From contig NZ_JAIRDQ010000001.1 of the NCBI RefSeq assembly GCF_021458635.1, forward strand, positions 124,001-188,000: 64,000 nt of DNA, read 5' to 3'. Numbering within the stretch: position 1 is the stretch's first letter; each line of letters opens with the position of its first letter. The position numbers were made by a program, and so were the translations under genes. The DNA is from Bradyrhizobium monzae (GTDB lineage Bacteria > Pseudomonadota > Alphaproteobacteria > Rhizobiales > Xanthobacteraceae). Of this stretch, positions 27,619-35,944 are shown piece after piece. The notes beneath the pieces were generated by a model, which searched no databases, was not told the origin of the DNA, and saw nothing but the letters and a program-made list of their open reading frames with translations.

Positions 27619-27933
27619 ATGACCGAAGCGAGAGGCAAGGCACGCCCTTCTCATGACACGACCGACGAGATGCAGCGCCCCACAATCGCGGCTGCACTGG
27701 TGCTTGCCGTTGTGACGGCCTTGGGGTTGTCCGCGCTCGTCTCGGCTCCCGCGCTGCGGCAGGCCGCCGAGGCGGATGTCGCGCGCGTCATTGCGGATGA
27801 GGATCGAGATGTCTGCGGTCAGTTCGGGCTGCGCCCGGGAACGCCCCCGTTTGCAACTTGCAGCCGCGAGCTCGCGAATGTGAGGCGGAAGCAGTCCGAG
27901 CGCGACCAGGCCGCTGCGGCTGGAATCCTCTAA
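27619..27933 (+). CDS. Small membrane-anchored hypothetical protein
   Basis: 104 residues from ATG 27619, with GGAGAGGA before it. One hydrophobic helix (about 25-45) is followed by a charged segment with two Cys (DVCGQFGLRPGTPPFATCSREL) that may form a disulphide outside the membrane. I do not recognise a family beyond rhizobial hypothetical proteins. Confidence 0.6.
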   Translation: MTEARGKARPSHDTTDEMQRPTIAAALVLAVVTALGLSALVSAPALRQAAEADVARVIADEDRDVCGQFGLRPGTPPFATCSRELANVRRKQSERDQAAAAGIL

Positions 27934-27958
27934 CGCCTTCAGGGACGCCGTACGCCGC

Positions 27959-28402
27959 TCAGTAGCAGCGCATGATGTTGACGGTGTGCTCGCCACCGCC
28001 GCGGCCGGGCACCGTCACGGATTCCGTCGGACAGCTCGGCACATAGGGCCGGTCGGACGGCACGACGTTCGGCGGGAAGCGATGCGCCCAGTCCCAGGGA
28101 ACGTCATAGGTGTAGGTATAGCGCACGTCGTTGGTGACAGGCTGTCCGGCATCGGCGAAGGGCTGGCTGTAGGCTGCGCCGTCGTTGAAGAATCCGCCGC
28201 CGCCGGGCCAATAGACAAATGAACTGTTTCGACCACGGAACCGGGCGCCCGGCGCGATTGGCGGACGCGCCGACGGCGCGGCAGCGGCCATCACGCCATG
28301 CGGGGCGGCGCCGCCCGGTCGTGCAAAACTGTCGCTGGGGCTAAGGAGCAGCGCGGCTGCGCTGAGCGAGGCGAGCAAGGCCCCATTTGATCTGGACATC
28401 AT
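27959..28402 (-). CDS. Secreted Gly/Pro-rich hypothetical protein
   Basis: About 147 residues from ATG 28402 (GTG 28414 is possible). A signal peptide (LLASLSAAALLLSPSDSFA) is followed by a Pro/Gly-rich middle. The C-terminal part has two Cys (SCPTE and IMRCY) near VTVPGRGGGEHTVNI. No family is recognised. It lies 3' of the curlin gene row on the same strand, but a 180-bp gap separates them. Confidence 0.65.
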   Translation of the reverse strand: MMSRSNGALLASLSAAALLLSPSDSFARPGGAAPHGVMAAAAPSARPPIAPGARFRGRNSSFVYWPGGGGFFNDGAAYSQPFADAGQPVTNDVRYTYTYDVPWDWAHRFPPNVVPSDRPYVPSCPTESVTVPGRGGGEHTVNIMRCY

Positions 28403-28587
28403 GATACGCACCAACTCGTTTGGCTTCGCGGATAGCGGCTCCCCACCGCACGCTAGGCCGGGCTGTCGCCCACCCGCAAACCTATAATTAATTGTTGGTT
28501 AAGGCACGGGATTAACAGGGAACCCGGTGCGGCAGAACGCCCGGGATTTGGTCTGGTTTCAGGAACTTCATTCCCGGGAATGGCGCG

Positions 28588-28878
28588 TCAGCGACCCTGC
28601 TGCTTGCGCAGCCAGTCCAGCATGTCCTGCGCATTTCCGCTGCCCTGCGACACGATCGCAGTGTTGCCGCCGCTGCGGCGGTAGACCGTGGTGCGGCCCG
28701 GCTCCTTGTCGATCTTGACCTCGGCCTGCGCCGAATCGCCGCTTTGGGTAATGACCGCCGTCCCGTTTTCGTCCTGGACCACGGTGGTATGGCCATCGCC
28801 GCTCTCGCCCGCGCCGGCCGGCGCCATCGCAATTGCGGTCATGAGGGTCATTCCGGATGCGAGCAGGAGGAACTTCAT
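28588..28878 (-). CDS. Small curlin-like secreted protein
   Basis: 96 residues from ATG 28878, with GAAGAGG upstream. The signal peptide is cleaved near AGAGE. The mature part alternates short strands with Gln/Asn/Gly (TTVVQDENGTAVITQSGDSAQAEV), like one or two curlin units, and then a charged C-terminus (DMLDWLRKQQGR). It is the last of five genes of this kind and may be a minor subunit or nucleator, as CsgB is in enteric curli. Confidence 0.65.
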   Translation of the reverse strand: MKFLLLASGMTLMTAIAMAPAGAGESGDGHTTVVQDENGTAVITQSGDSAQAEVKIDKEPGRTTVYRRSGGNTAIVSQGSGNAQDMLDWLRKQQGR

Positions 28879-28898
28879 GTCACGCCTCTTCGTCTCGA

Positions 28899-29369
28899 TC
28901 ATCGTCCGAACTGAAAGATCGACAGCCAGTTGAAACGTCCGAACTGCCTGACGGCTCCCGTGTTCATGTCGCCGATCTGCAGCAGGAGCGCATTGGTCGA
29001 AGTGCCGACTTGGGTGATGTCGGCAATGTTGCTGACGCCCGACTGTCCGATCAACGCGTTGGTCGTGTCGCCGACCTGAATCACATTGACATAGTTGCGC
29101 GTCCCGTTCTGGACAATCGTGGCATCGACGGTGCCCGTCCCGATTTCGATCACGCGCGCGATATTGATCCTGCTGTTCTCCACGATGGTGACCGGCTGCG
29201 GGTTATTGCCGAATTCAACGACCGTCTCGATGCTCACGCTCCTGTTGGTCCAGGCGGACCCGGGCCCAGCCAGGGCGCGCAACGGCCTGGATCCCGCGGA
29301 TGCCTCGGACGCAATGCTGATGGCGACGAGCAACGCCGCCAATGCCAGGAGCCCTTGACCGTATCTCAT
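28899..29369 (-). CDS. Curlin-repeat protein
   Basis: 156 residues. The signal peptide is cleaved near ASAGS. From residue 45 on, the sequence shows five or more repeats of about 22 residues of the type (V/I)-x-Q-x-G-x-x-N (for example IVQNGTRNYVNVIQVGDTTNALIGQSG). This is the beta-solenoid curlin pattern that builds amyloid fibres outside the cell. It lies 17 bp from the next curlin gene in the same row. Confidence 0.8.
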   Translation of the reverse strand: MRYGQGLLALAALLVAISIASEASAGSRPLRALAGPGSAWTNRSVSIETVVEFGNNPQPVTIVENSRINIARVIEIGTGTVDATIVQNGTRNYVNVIQVGDTTNALIGQSGVSNIADITQVGTSTNALLLQIGDMNTGAVRQFGRFNWLSIFQFGR

Positions 29370-29386
29370 CGCCTTGCCCCATCAGC

Positions 29387-29797
29387 TCACGGACTGGTCT
29401 GGATCACCGTCGACGAGTTGACCGCGCCGAATTGCGCGATCGCCCCCGTATTCATGGCACCGAGCTGCGACACGAGGCTCGTCGCCGACTGACCGGCCTG
29501 GCCGACAAAGGCAAAATTGTTCATGCCCGCCTGGCCGACCGAAGCCGATGTCGTCCCGCCGAATTGCAGAATGCCGGTGGCGTTGTTGCTGCCGTTCTGG
29601 GTGACGGTCGCGCTGGTCGTGCCGCCAATCTGGAATACGCCGACCATGTTGAGCGAGCTGCTCTGGTTCACGACGACGGGCGGCCCGTTGACCGAAACGA
29701 TCGTTTTGATGTCAGCGCCCTGCGCCCGCGCGGGTCCGTTCGCGGTGAAACAGGAGACGAGAACCGCCGTCGCGACGACCAGAAGATGCCTGTTCAT
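29387..29797 (-). CDS. Curlin-repeat protein
   Basis: 136 residues; ATG 29797 has GGAGG 6 nt upstream. The signal peptide ends near ARAQG. Repeats such as GVFQIGGTTSATVTQNGSNN and GILQFGGTTSASVGQAGMNN show the curlin spacing of about 22 residues, with conserved Gln, Gly and Asn. The C-terminal run AMNTGAIAQFGAVN is shared with the neighbouring copies. Confidence 0.82.
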   Translation of the reverse strand: MNRHLLVVATAVLVSCFTANGPARAQGADIKTIVSVNGPPVVVNQSSSLNMVGVFQIGGTTSATVTQNGSNNATGILQFGGTTSASVGQAGMNNFAFVGQAGQSATSLVSQLGAMNTGAIAQFGAVNSSTVIQTSP

Positions 29798-29841
29798 CAT
29801 ATGCCTCCACAATATCTGCCGAGTCACCACACGATCCCAGG

Positions 29842-30234
29842 TCACGGAGCCTGCTGCAGAATCGTGGAGCCGTTCAAAATGCCAAGCTGGGATACCCCGG
29901 CGGCGTTGTTCAAACCGATTTGGCCAATCAAGCTCGTGTTGGCGCCACCGATTTGGCCAACCGCAGCGATATTGGTCGCGGTGGCCGTCGTGCCGCCCTG
30001 TCCAATCGTCACTGAATTGACCGAAGACAATGAACCGAGTTGCACGCTCGATGCCTGGTTGAAGGCCCCGAATTGCAGCGTCGTCGCGGTATTGTTCACC
30101 GGGCCGGTCTGCGTTGTGGACGAGATATTTGTCGCACCAAACTGCAACACGCTGACCGAGTTGGCGGCTTGGGCATCGACAGCGATCAGCGCGCTCAGCG
30201 TGACGACCGTCGTGATGAGAAATTTCGTGCGCAT
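29842..30234 (-). CDS. Curlin-repeat protein
   Basis: 130 residues from ATG 30234. The signal peptide ends near AQAAN. Repeats include VLQFGATNISSTTQTGPVNN and TLQFGAFNQASSVQLGS. The end GILNGSTILQQ is close to VGLVNGSTVDQQ of the upstream copy, so the copies share ancestry. Predicted amyloid subunit exported to the outside. Confidence 0.82.
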   Translation of the reverse strand: MRTKFLITTVVTLSALIAVDAQAANSVSVLQFGATNISSTTQTGPVNNTATTLQFGAFNQASSVQLGSLSSVNSVTIGQGGTTATATNIAAVGQIGGANTSLIGQIGLNNAAGVSQLGILNGSTILQQAP

Positions 30235-30375
30235 GTCATATCCTCTGAAAAATATCAGCCGTCGACCCACGGCCCCGTTCAGGCAATCTGATCGCGGTCA
30301 TTTCGAGCATGGCGTGTCGAGTATCGCCCGGACGCGCCGCTCGATGGACGCGCCCGGGCCGACACCGAGGCTGGC

Positions 30376-30768
30376 TTAGTGCTGCGTGATGGTGCTGAGG
30401 TTGAGTCCGCCGCCCAACTGCCCAACGGCGGCGGCGTTGTTCGGCGGGAGGCCGAAGAGCGTGGACTGGCTGATCCCGCTGGTGTTGTTGCCGGTGGCAA
30501 CCTGCCCGGTGGTGGCCGAGTTGCCAAAGACGCCAATCTGGGTCACCGAGCTGGCATTGTTGAGCGACGGAGAGGTCGTGCCCTGCATCGTGCTTGCGCT
30601 GTTCAGGAAGCCGAGCTGGGACGTGGTCGAGGAGTCATTCACGTGGCCCTGCTGGTCCACGGTGGAGCCGTTTACGAGGCCAACTTGCACTGTGGTCGCG
30701 GTGTTGGCAGCCTGGGCCGCGGAGGACAGAGCGAACACGGCAACGGAAGCGAGGAGCAATTTGCGCAT
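30376..30768 (-). CDS. Curlin-repeat protein (first gene of the row)
   Basis: 130 residues from ATG 30768 (MRKLLLASVAVFALSSAAQA signal). Repeats include VGLVNGSTVDQQGHVNDSS, QIGVFGNSATTGQ and AAAVGQLGGGLNLSTITQ. It is the first gene after the likely promoter. The five curlin genes span 30768-28588 with gaps of 142, 45, 18 and 21 bp and no intervening terminator that I can see, so they probably form one transcript. Exporter genes csgG/E/F are absent from this window. Confidence 0.82.
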   Translation of the reverse strand: MRKLLLASVAVFALSSAAQAANTATTVQVGLVNGSTVDQQGHVNDSSTTSQLGFLNSASTMQGTTSPSLNNASSVTQIGVFGNSATTGQVATGNNTSGISQSTLFGLPPNNAAAVGQLGGGLNLSTITQH

Positions 30769-30935
30769 GGAGTATCCCTTTCGGTTCAAGTTGTCTAACC
30801 AGTTTTACGAATGCCGTCTTGGGGGAGGTCGACATCGTAGGCTGACTCTGAACCGATCGTGCTCGGTGCGACAGACTGCAGTTCATGCTAATCGGTAAGG
30901 ACTAGACCTCGTGCGGCAAGTCGCCGCTCGAAATG

Positions 30936-31592
30936 CTAATTGTGCGATTGTCCCGCAGCAGTGCGCGCCGCCACGTCGCGCTCCATGTTGTCGACCAGCC
31001 GCACCACTTCGATCGGCGAACGCAATTCCATCTTGCGCATCATCCTGGCGCGATGAACTTTCGCCGTCACCTCGCTCACGCCAAGCCTTGCTGCGATCTG
31101 CTTGGCGACGAGCCCCTCGGCCATCAACAGCATGATCTCGCGCTCTCGGGTCGTCAGCGTCTCGACGCGCTGCCTTGCATCGCGTACGGCGTTTTCGCGC
31201 TCAATTCGCTTGCGGTCGCGCTCGATGCCGTGCCTGATCGCGTCGAGGATCTCCTGCTCGCGAAAGGGTTTCGGCAGAAACTCGACTGCACCGCGCTTCA
31301 TGGCCTCGACCGAGACGCGGACGTCGGAATGGCCGCTGATGAAGACGATCGGAATGGGTACGCCCGTCTCGGCCAATCGGCGCTGCAGCTCGAGGCCGGT
31401 GGGCGACGTGCCGGGGAAGCGGACGTCGAGCACGAGACACGAGGGACCGCCGGAAAGACGCTCTCCGAGAAACTCGTCTGTCGAGGCGAACAATCTTACC
31501 TGGTGTCCGGTCTCCTCGCAGAGACTTCCAATCGCGCTTCGTATCTGGATTTCGTCGTCAACAATATAAACTGTGGCTTGATTTGTATTCAT
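30936..31592 (-). CDS. FixJ-type response regulator
   Basis: 218 residues from ATG 31592 (MNTNQATVYIVDDE). The receiver domain (1-120) has Asp56 (LVLDVRFPG) as phospho-acceptor, FISGHSD and LPKPF. The LuxR HTH (about 145-205; LTTREREIMLLMAEGLVAKQIAARLGVSEVTAKVHR) is of FixJ type. No kinase is adjacent. It lies upstream of the curlin row and divergent from the efflux operon, so either could be its target. Confidence 0.9.
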   Translation of the reverse strand: MNTNQATVYIVDDEIQIRSAIGSLCEETGHQVRLFASTDEFLGERLSGGPSCLVLDVRFPGTSPTGLELQRRLAETGVPIPIVFISGHSDVRVSVEAMKRGAVEFLPKPFREQEILDAIRHGIERDRKRIERENAVRDARQRVETLTTREREIMLLMAEGLVAKQIAARLGVSEVTAKVHRARMMRKMELRSPIEVVRLVDNMERDVAARTAAGQSHN

Positions 31593-32200
31593 TGCAACAG
31601 ACTCCCGGACTCGACGCTCGATGATCCAGCAACGAGCCGTCCATTGTTCTTGCAAGCGATAACAAGGCGCTTGAATGCATGTGCGATGACGTGGCGAATC
31701 TCGTCGGTCCGCAGCTCTGACGTCTTAGGGCCAACAGCCCGTCGTGACGAGTGAAGGCGTTCACATATCTGGCTTCGTGATTGAAAGGACCGGTTAGCGC
31801 TACAGGCGGCGTCACGGCGAGATACCATGTCAAGGATGTGACAGTCCGGCGCTGCAGCCGTGATATCGCCCACTGCGTCATGGCGTCGCCATCCATGCGC
31901 CGACGTGAACGCCAACGGCCCGCAAAACAGACGGGACGTTCAGTCAGCTGTCGAGTCTCGATACCGCGCGCATCTTTTGAATACGCCCGGTATGCATTCC
32001 GCGCAATCACGAAAGGTCGCACCCCGCGGACTTTACTTCTGGATCATGGAGCGCGCCCGTCCGTCGCACTAAGAACAGCGACATACTGCCAAGCCACCGA
32101 TATTGAATCTGACGAAATACAACCATTGCGCGAATACAACCATTACACGATTTGAGCTTCGTCCGCCAACGCAATCATTTTTAAGAAGGCGGGTTTTGAT
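31593..32200. other. Non-coding divergent region, 608 bp
   Basis: No convincing gene is present. Short frames lack ribosome sites and protein-like composition. It must hold the promoters of the FixJ-type regulator and the macA-like operon. The only clear element is the direct repeat at 32116-32144. Confidence 0.5.
32116..32144. promoter_or_regulatory. 12-bp direct repeat upstream of macA
   Basis: AATACAACCATT occurs at 32116-32127 and 32133-32144, 17 bp apart start to start. It lies 57 bp upstream of the macA-like start. It may be a regulator site, for example of the FixJ-type or LuxR-HTH protein next door. Confidence 0.45.
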
Positions 32201-33631
32201 ATGCGATTTGTGCCAATTGTTGCCTTGTTCGGAACTGCATGCGGGCTCGCCGCAATCTACGGCGCGGCACCAAACGTCGTTGCGGGCGCAGCGGCGAACG
32301 CTGCGGACGGAGTGAGCCGCGCCTATCAATCGACGAGGCAGTTCCTCAAGCCCGGCGAGCGCGAGCCCCCGACCTTCGGATCGGACGCCCCATTGTTCCG
32401 CTACGCCGCGATCCAGCGCGGCAGTATCGAGCAGACCGTCACCGTCACGGGCGCCCTGCAGCCCGTCAAGACGATCGAGGTCGGCTCGCAACTGTCGGGG
32501 CAGCTCGCCCGCGTCTATGTCGACTTCAACGACACCGTCAGCAAGGACCAGCCGCTTGCGCTGATCGATCCCCGCAGCTTCGCGGCCAAGGTCGACGAGG
32601 CCAAGGCGGCGCTGGCGGTCGCGGACTCCCTGGTCGACATCGAGCGGGCCAAGCTCGATCGCGCCCGGATCGATCTGCAAAACGCCAGGGGCAGCCGGGA
32701 CGTGCTCGTCGCCAAGCTCGACAGCGCCCAGGCGGTCAAGGCGTCGGCGCAGAAGACCCTGCAGCGCAAGCTGGCGCTTCAGTCGCAAAACGTCGTGGCA
32801 ACGTCCACCGTCGACGATGCGCAGACGGAGTTCACCGCGCGCGTGGCCCAGGAGCGCGAGGCCGAGGTGATGATGTCCCTCAACGCCTATTCGGTCGACG
32901 GCGCGCAGGCCGACGTCCGCCGGATCGAGGCCGAGCTTGACCAGGCCAGGATGGCCGTGCCGGAGAAAGCGGCCGTCCTTGCGGCGGCGCAAGCCGACCT
33001 CGACCGCACCGTGATCCGCTCGCCAATCGACGGCGTCGTGGTCGGCCGGTTCGTCAATGAAGGCCAAACGCTCGCGGTCGGCCTCGAATCCCGCACGACC
33101 TTCGTGGTCGCCCATCGCCTGGAGGACATGGAGATCCACGCGCAGGTCGACGAGGCCGATATCGGGCGCATCGCGCCCGGTCAGCGCGCTCACTTCACAG
33201 TCGATGCCTATCCCGACCGCCGTTTCGAAGCAGCGGTGCGACAGGTGCGCAAGGCGCCGCAGAACCAGCAGCACGTGGTCACTTACACGGTCGTCCTGTC
33301 GACCTCCAATCTCGACGGAGCGCTGCTCCCGGGAATGACTGCCCTGGTCAAGATCGTGATCGAGCAGCAGGACAACGTGTTGAAAGTGCCGCTGGCCGCG
33401 CTGCGGTTCCAGCCTTCGGGCGCGCGGGCGGACACAGCCCCCGGACGCAGCGGCGTTTGGCTCCGCACCGCCAGCGGCGCGCTTCAGCGCGTCCCCGTGA
33501 CCGTCGGCGCGGCGGGTACGGAACAGGTTGCGCTCAAGAGTGGAGAGCTCGTCGAGGGCAGCCAGGTTGCCGTCGGACAGGCGATCCGGCCTGCCGGCAT
33601 GGAATTTCTCGGCATCAGGTTCGGATCATGA
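32201..33631 (+). CDS. macA: Periplasmic adaptor of a MacAB-type efflux pump
   Basis: 476 residues. An N-terminal membrane anchor/signal is followed by the HlyD/MacA fold: a lipoyl half-motif (TVTVTGALQPVKTIEVGSQLSG), a long alpha-hairpin (about 120-260), the second lipoyl half (DLDRTVIRSPIDGVVVGRFVNEGQTLA) and a membrane-proximal beta domain. It links an inner-membrane ABC transporter to an outer-membrane channel. The stop overlaps the ATPase start. No outer-membrane factor gene lies next to it. Confidence 0.88.
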   Translation: MRFVPIVALFGTACGLAAIYGAAPNVVAGAAANAADGVSRAYQSTRQFLKPGEREPPTFGSDAPLFRYAAIQRGSIEQTVTVTGALQPVKTIEVGSQLSGQLARVYVDFNDTVSKDQPLALIDPRSFAAKVDEAKAALAVADSLVDIERAKLDRARIDLQNARGSRDVLVAKLDSAQAVKASAQKTLQRKLALQSQNVVATSTVDDAQTEFTARVAQEREAEVMMSLNAYSVDGAQADVRRIEAELDQARMAVPEKAAVLAAAQADLDRTVIRSPIDGVVVGRFVNEGQTLAVGLESRTTFVVAHRLEDMEIHAQVDEADIGRIAPGQRAHFTVDAYPDRRFEAAVRQVRKAPQNQQHVVTYTVVLSTSNLDGALLPGMTALVKIVIEQQDNVLKVPLAALRFQPSGARADTAPGRSGVWLRTASGALQRVPVTVGAAGTEQVALKSGELVEGSQVAVGQAIRPAGMEFLGIRFGS

Positions 33632-34353
33632 CAGCCCCCCTACCCCTTATCAGCCTCCGATCCGTTGGTAGAACGTATCGCACCGACGGAATCGCGGTCG
33701 CGGCCGTGCGCAATGTCAGCTTCGACATCGATCAGGGCGAGATCCTCGCCGTGATGGGGCCGTCAGGTTCCGGCAAGTCCACGCTGATGAACATGATCGG
33801 ATTGCTCGACCTCCCGAGCGAGGGGGCGATCTATCTCGAGGGGGCCAACGTCGCCGACCTCTCGGAAGACCGCAGATCGACCTTGCGCGCGCGTAGCATC
33901 GGTTTCGTGTTCCAGTCCTACAATCTGTTGGCGCGCCACAACGCGATCGAGAACGTCGCCCTGCCGCTGGTCTATTGCGGCGTGGGCAACAAGGAACGCC
34001 TTAGCCGCGCCGAACAGAGCCTGGAGGCCGTCGGCATGCTGCACCGGGCGCATCACTTTCCGCGGCAATTGTCGGGCGGCGAACAGCAGCGCGTCGCCAT
34101 CGCGCGCGCGCTGATCGCATCTCCGCTGATCATCCTAGCAGACGAACCGACCGGCGCGCTCGACAGCCGCACCGGCGCCGAGATCCTGGCGCTGTTCGCC
34201 GCGCTCAACCAGACCGGCCAGACCATCGTGATGATCACGCACGATCCGAGCATCGCCACCCGGTGCCGGCGCACCATCCGCCTGCATGACGGCGAACTCG
34301 TCAGCGACGAGACGCAAATTCCGTTGATACCGAAACGGAGCGTTGCGTCATGA
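33628..34353 (+). CDS. ABC transporter ATPase, MacB/LolD type
   Basis: 241 residues from ATG 33628 (ATGA overlap with macA). It has Walker A GPSGSGKST, the Q-loop FQSYNLLARHNAIENVALPL, signature LSGGEQQRVAIARAL, Walker B ILADEPTGALD and the H-loop MITHD. The sequence around the signature is MacB/LolD type. Its partner permease is separate and follows with an ATGA overlap, unlike the fused E. coli MacB. The pump probably exports a macrolide-like compound, peptide or lipid. Confidence 0.92.
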   Translation: MTAPLPLISLRSVGRTYRTDGIAVAAVRNVSFDIDQGEILAVMGPSGSGKSTLMNMIGLLDLPSEGAIYLEGANVADLSEDRRSTLRARSIGFVFQSYNLLARHNAIENVALPLVYCGVGNKERLSRAEQSLEAVGMLHRAHHFPRQLSGGEQQRVAIARALIASPLIILADEPTGALDSRTGAEILALFAALNQTGQTIVMITHDPSIATRCRRTIRLHDGELVSDETQIPLIPKRSVAS

Positions 34354-35573
34354 CGATGCTTCAGGGCTTTCAGATCGCTCTGCACGCCTTGCGCCTCAAC
34401 CCGCTGCGCAGCTTCCTGACCATGCTCGGCATCGTGATCGGCGTCGCCTCGATCGTGACGGTCTTCGCGATCGGCTCCGGCGCGCAGTTGCGGCTCCAGG
34501 AGCAGATCCGTTCGATCGGCGCCAACGTGCTGATGATCATGCCCGGCGCGGTCTACCAGGGCGGCGTGCGTCTCAAGGACGGCAGCAAGCTGACGATGAC
34601 CGAAAGCGACGTGCAGGCCATCCTCGAGCAGATCCCGGAGATCCAGGCGGCGGCCGGCTCGATCGCCGGAACGGCGCAGGTCATCCATGAGGGCAAGAAC
34701 TGGAACACGACGATCAACGGCACGACGACCGGGCACTTCATGGTGCGTGACTGGCAGCTGGCGTCCGGTCGCTATTTCTCCAGCGCCGAGGAAGCCGCCG
34801 CGGGAAAAGTCGTGATCCTCGGAAGCACGGTTGCCAGAGAACTGTTCGCCCCCGGAGACGATCCCATCGGCGCGCAGATCAGGATCATGAAGGTCCCGCT
34901 CGAAGTGGTCGGCGTGCTCGATCGCAAGGACCCCGCGCAGGATGACGTCGCCTTCGTCCCCCTCACCACGGCCAAGCTCCGCTTCCTCGGCAGCGCCAGC
35001 AACATCAACCGGGATTCGGTCGCCTACATCATTGCCAAGGTGGCCGCCGACGGTCAGATGGCCGGTGCGCGATCCGAAATCGAAAGCCTGCTGCGGCAGC
35101 GGCATCACGTCCCGGCCGGTCAGGAGGACGACTTCAAGGTCCAGGATCCGGCCGCCGCCATGGAAGCGCAGCAGGGAGCGATCCGCACCGTGGCGCTCCT
35201 GCTCGTCGCCATCGCCTCGGTCTCACTGCTCGTCGGCGGCATCAGCATCATGAACGTCATGATCGTGTCGGTGACCGAGCGCACCCGCGAAATCGGGATC
35301 CGCCGCGCGCTCGGCGGGCGGATGCGGGACATCCGCCTCCAGTTTCTCTGCGAAGCGCTCGTGCTCTGCCTGCTCGGCGGCGCCGTCGGCGTGCTCGGCG
35401 GCGTCACGCTGTCGATGACGGTCGCGCGCATGGCCGGCTGGATCACCTCCATCGACGGCGAAGCGATTGCCCTGGCCCTCGCCTTTTCAATCGCGACCGG
35501 CCTCATCTTCGGTTTCTATCCTGCACACAAGGCGTCCAAGCTCAGTCCAATCGAGGCGCTCAAGACGGAATGA
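34350..35573 (+). CDS. MacB/FtsX-type ABC permease
   Basis: 407 residues. One N-terminal helix (FLTMLGIVIGVASIVTVFAIG) is followed by a large periplasmic domain (about 50-275) and three C-terminal helices. These include VTERTREIGIRRALGGR, the coupling segment typical of MacB permeases. It pairs with the preceding ATPase and adaptor. Spacing and overlaps show one operon. Confidence 0.92.
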   Translation: MTMLQGFQIALHALRLNPLRSFLTMLGIVIGVASIVTVFAIGSGAQLRLQEQIRSIGANVLMIMPGAVYQGGVRLKDGSKLTMTESDVQAILEQIPEIQAAAGSIAGTAQVIHEGKNWNTTINGTTTGHFMVRDWQLASGRYFSSAEEAAAGKVVILGSTVARELFAPGDDPIGAQIRIMKVPLEVVGVLDRKDPAQDDVAFVPLTTAKLRFLGSASNINRDSVAYIIAKVAADGQMAGARSEIESLLRQRHHVPAGQEDDFKVQDPAAAMEAQQGAIRTVALLLVAIASVSLLVGGISIMNVMIVSVTERTREIGIRRALGGRMRDIRLQFLCEALVLCLLGGAVGVLGGVTLSMTVARMAGWITSIDGEAIALALAFSIATGLIFGFYPAHKASKLSPIEALKTE

Positions 35574-35626
35574 GATCATGCCGGATTGGCCACGACATCA
35601 AACCAGAGGCCAGGGAGGAGCAAGTC

Positions 35627-35944
35627 ATGAGCTTGGATTCGAAGGATTTGATTACGCCGACGCCGCGCGAGCGCGAGCTGATGATGCTCATCGCACGCGG
35701 ACTGCAGAACAAGAACATCGCCTACGAGCTCAAGATCTCGGAGAACACGGTGCGGGCGCATATCGGCAACATCATGCGCAAATACCGCCTCCATAACCGG
35801 ACCCAGATCGCGATCGTCTATGCGCTCAAGGCAGCCCCGCTTTCGCCGCGGCGCGATCCGATCGGGAGCAGAGCCAACCCGGCAGAGGTCAAGCCGGTAC
35901 AGGCGCTCGCACAAAATCCTCAAGTGACGACCGTGCCGGAATGA
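35627..35944 (+). CDS. Stand-alone LuxR-type HTH protein
   Basis: 105 residues from ATG 35627, which has GGGAGGAG about 8 nt upstream; an ATG at 35570 overlaps the permease stop and would add 19 residues. The HTH (TPRERELMMLIARGLQNKNIAYELKISENTVRAHIGNIMRKY) fills residues 10-65. No receiver or ligand domain is present, and a Pro-rich tail follows. It is the last gene of the macAB-like operon and may regulate it. Confidence 0.82.
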   Translation: MSLDSKDLITPTPRERELMMLIARGLQNKNIAYELKISENTVRAHIGNIMRKYRLHNRTQIAIVYALKAAPLSPRRDPIGSRANPAEVKPVQALAQNPQVTTVPE

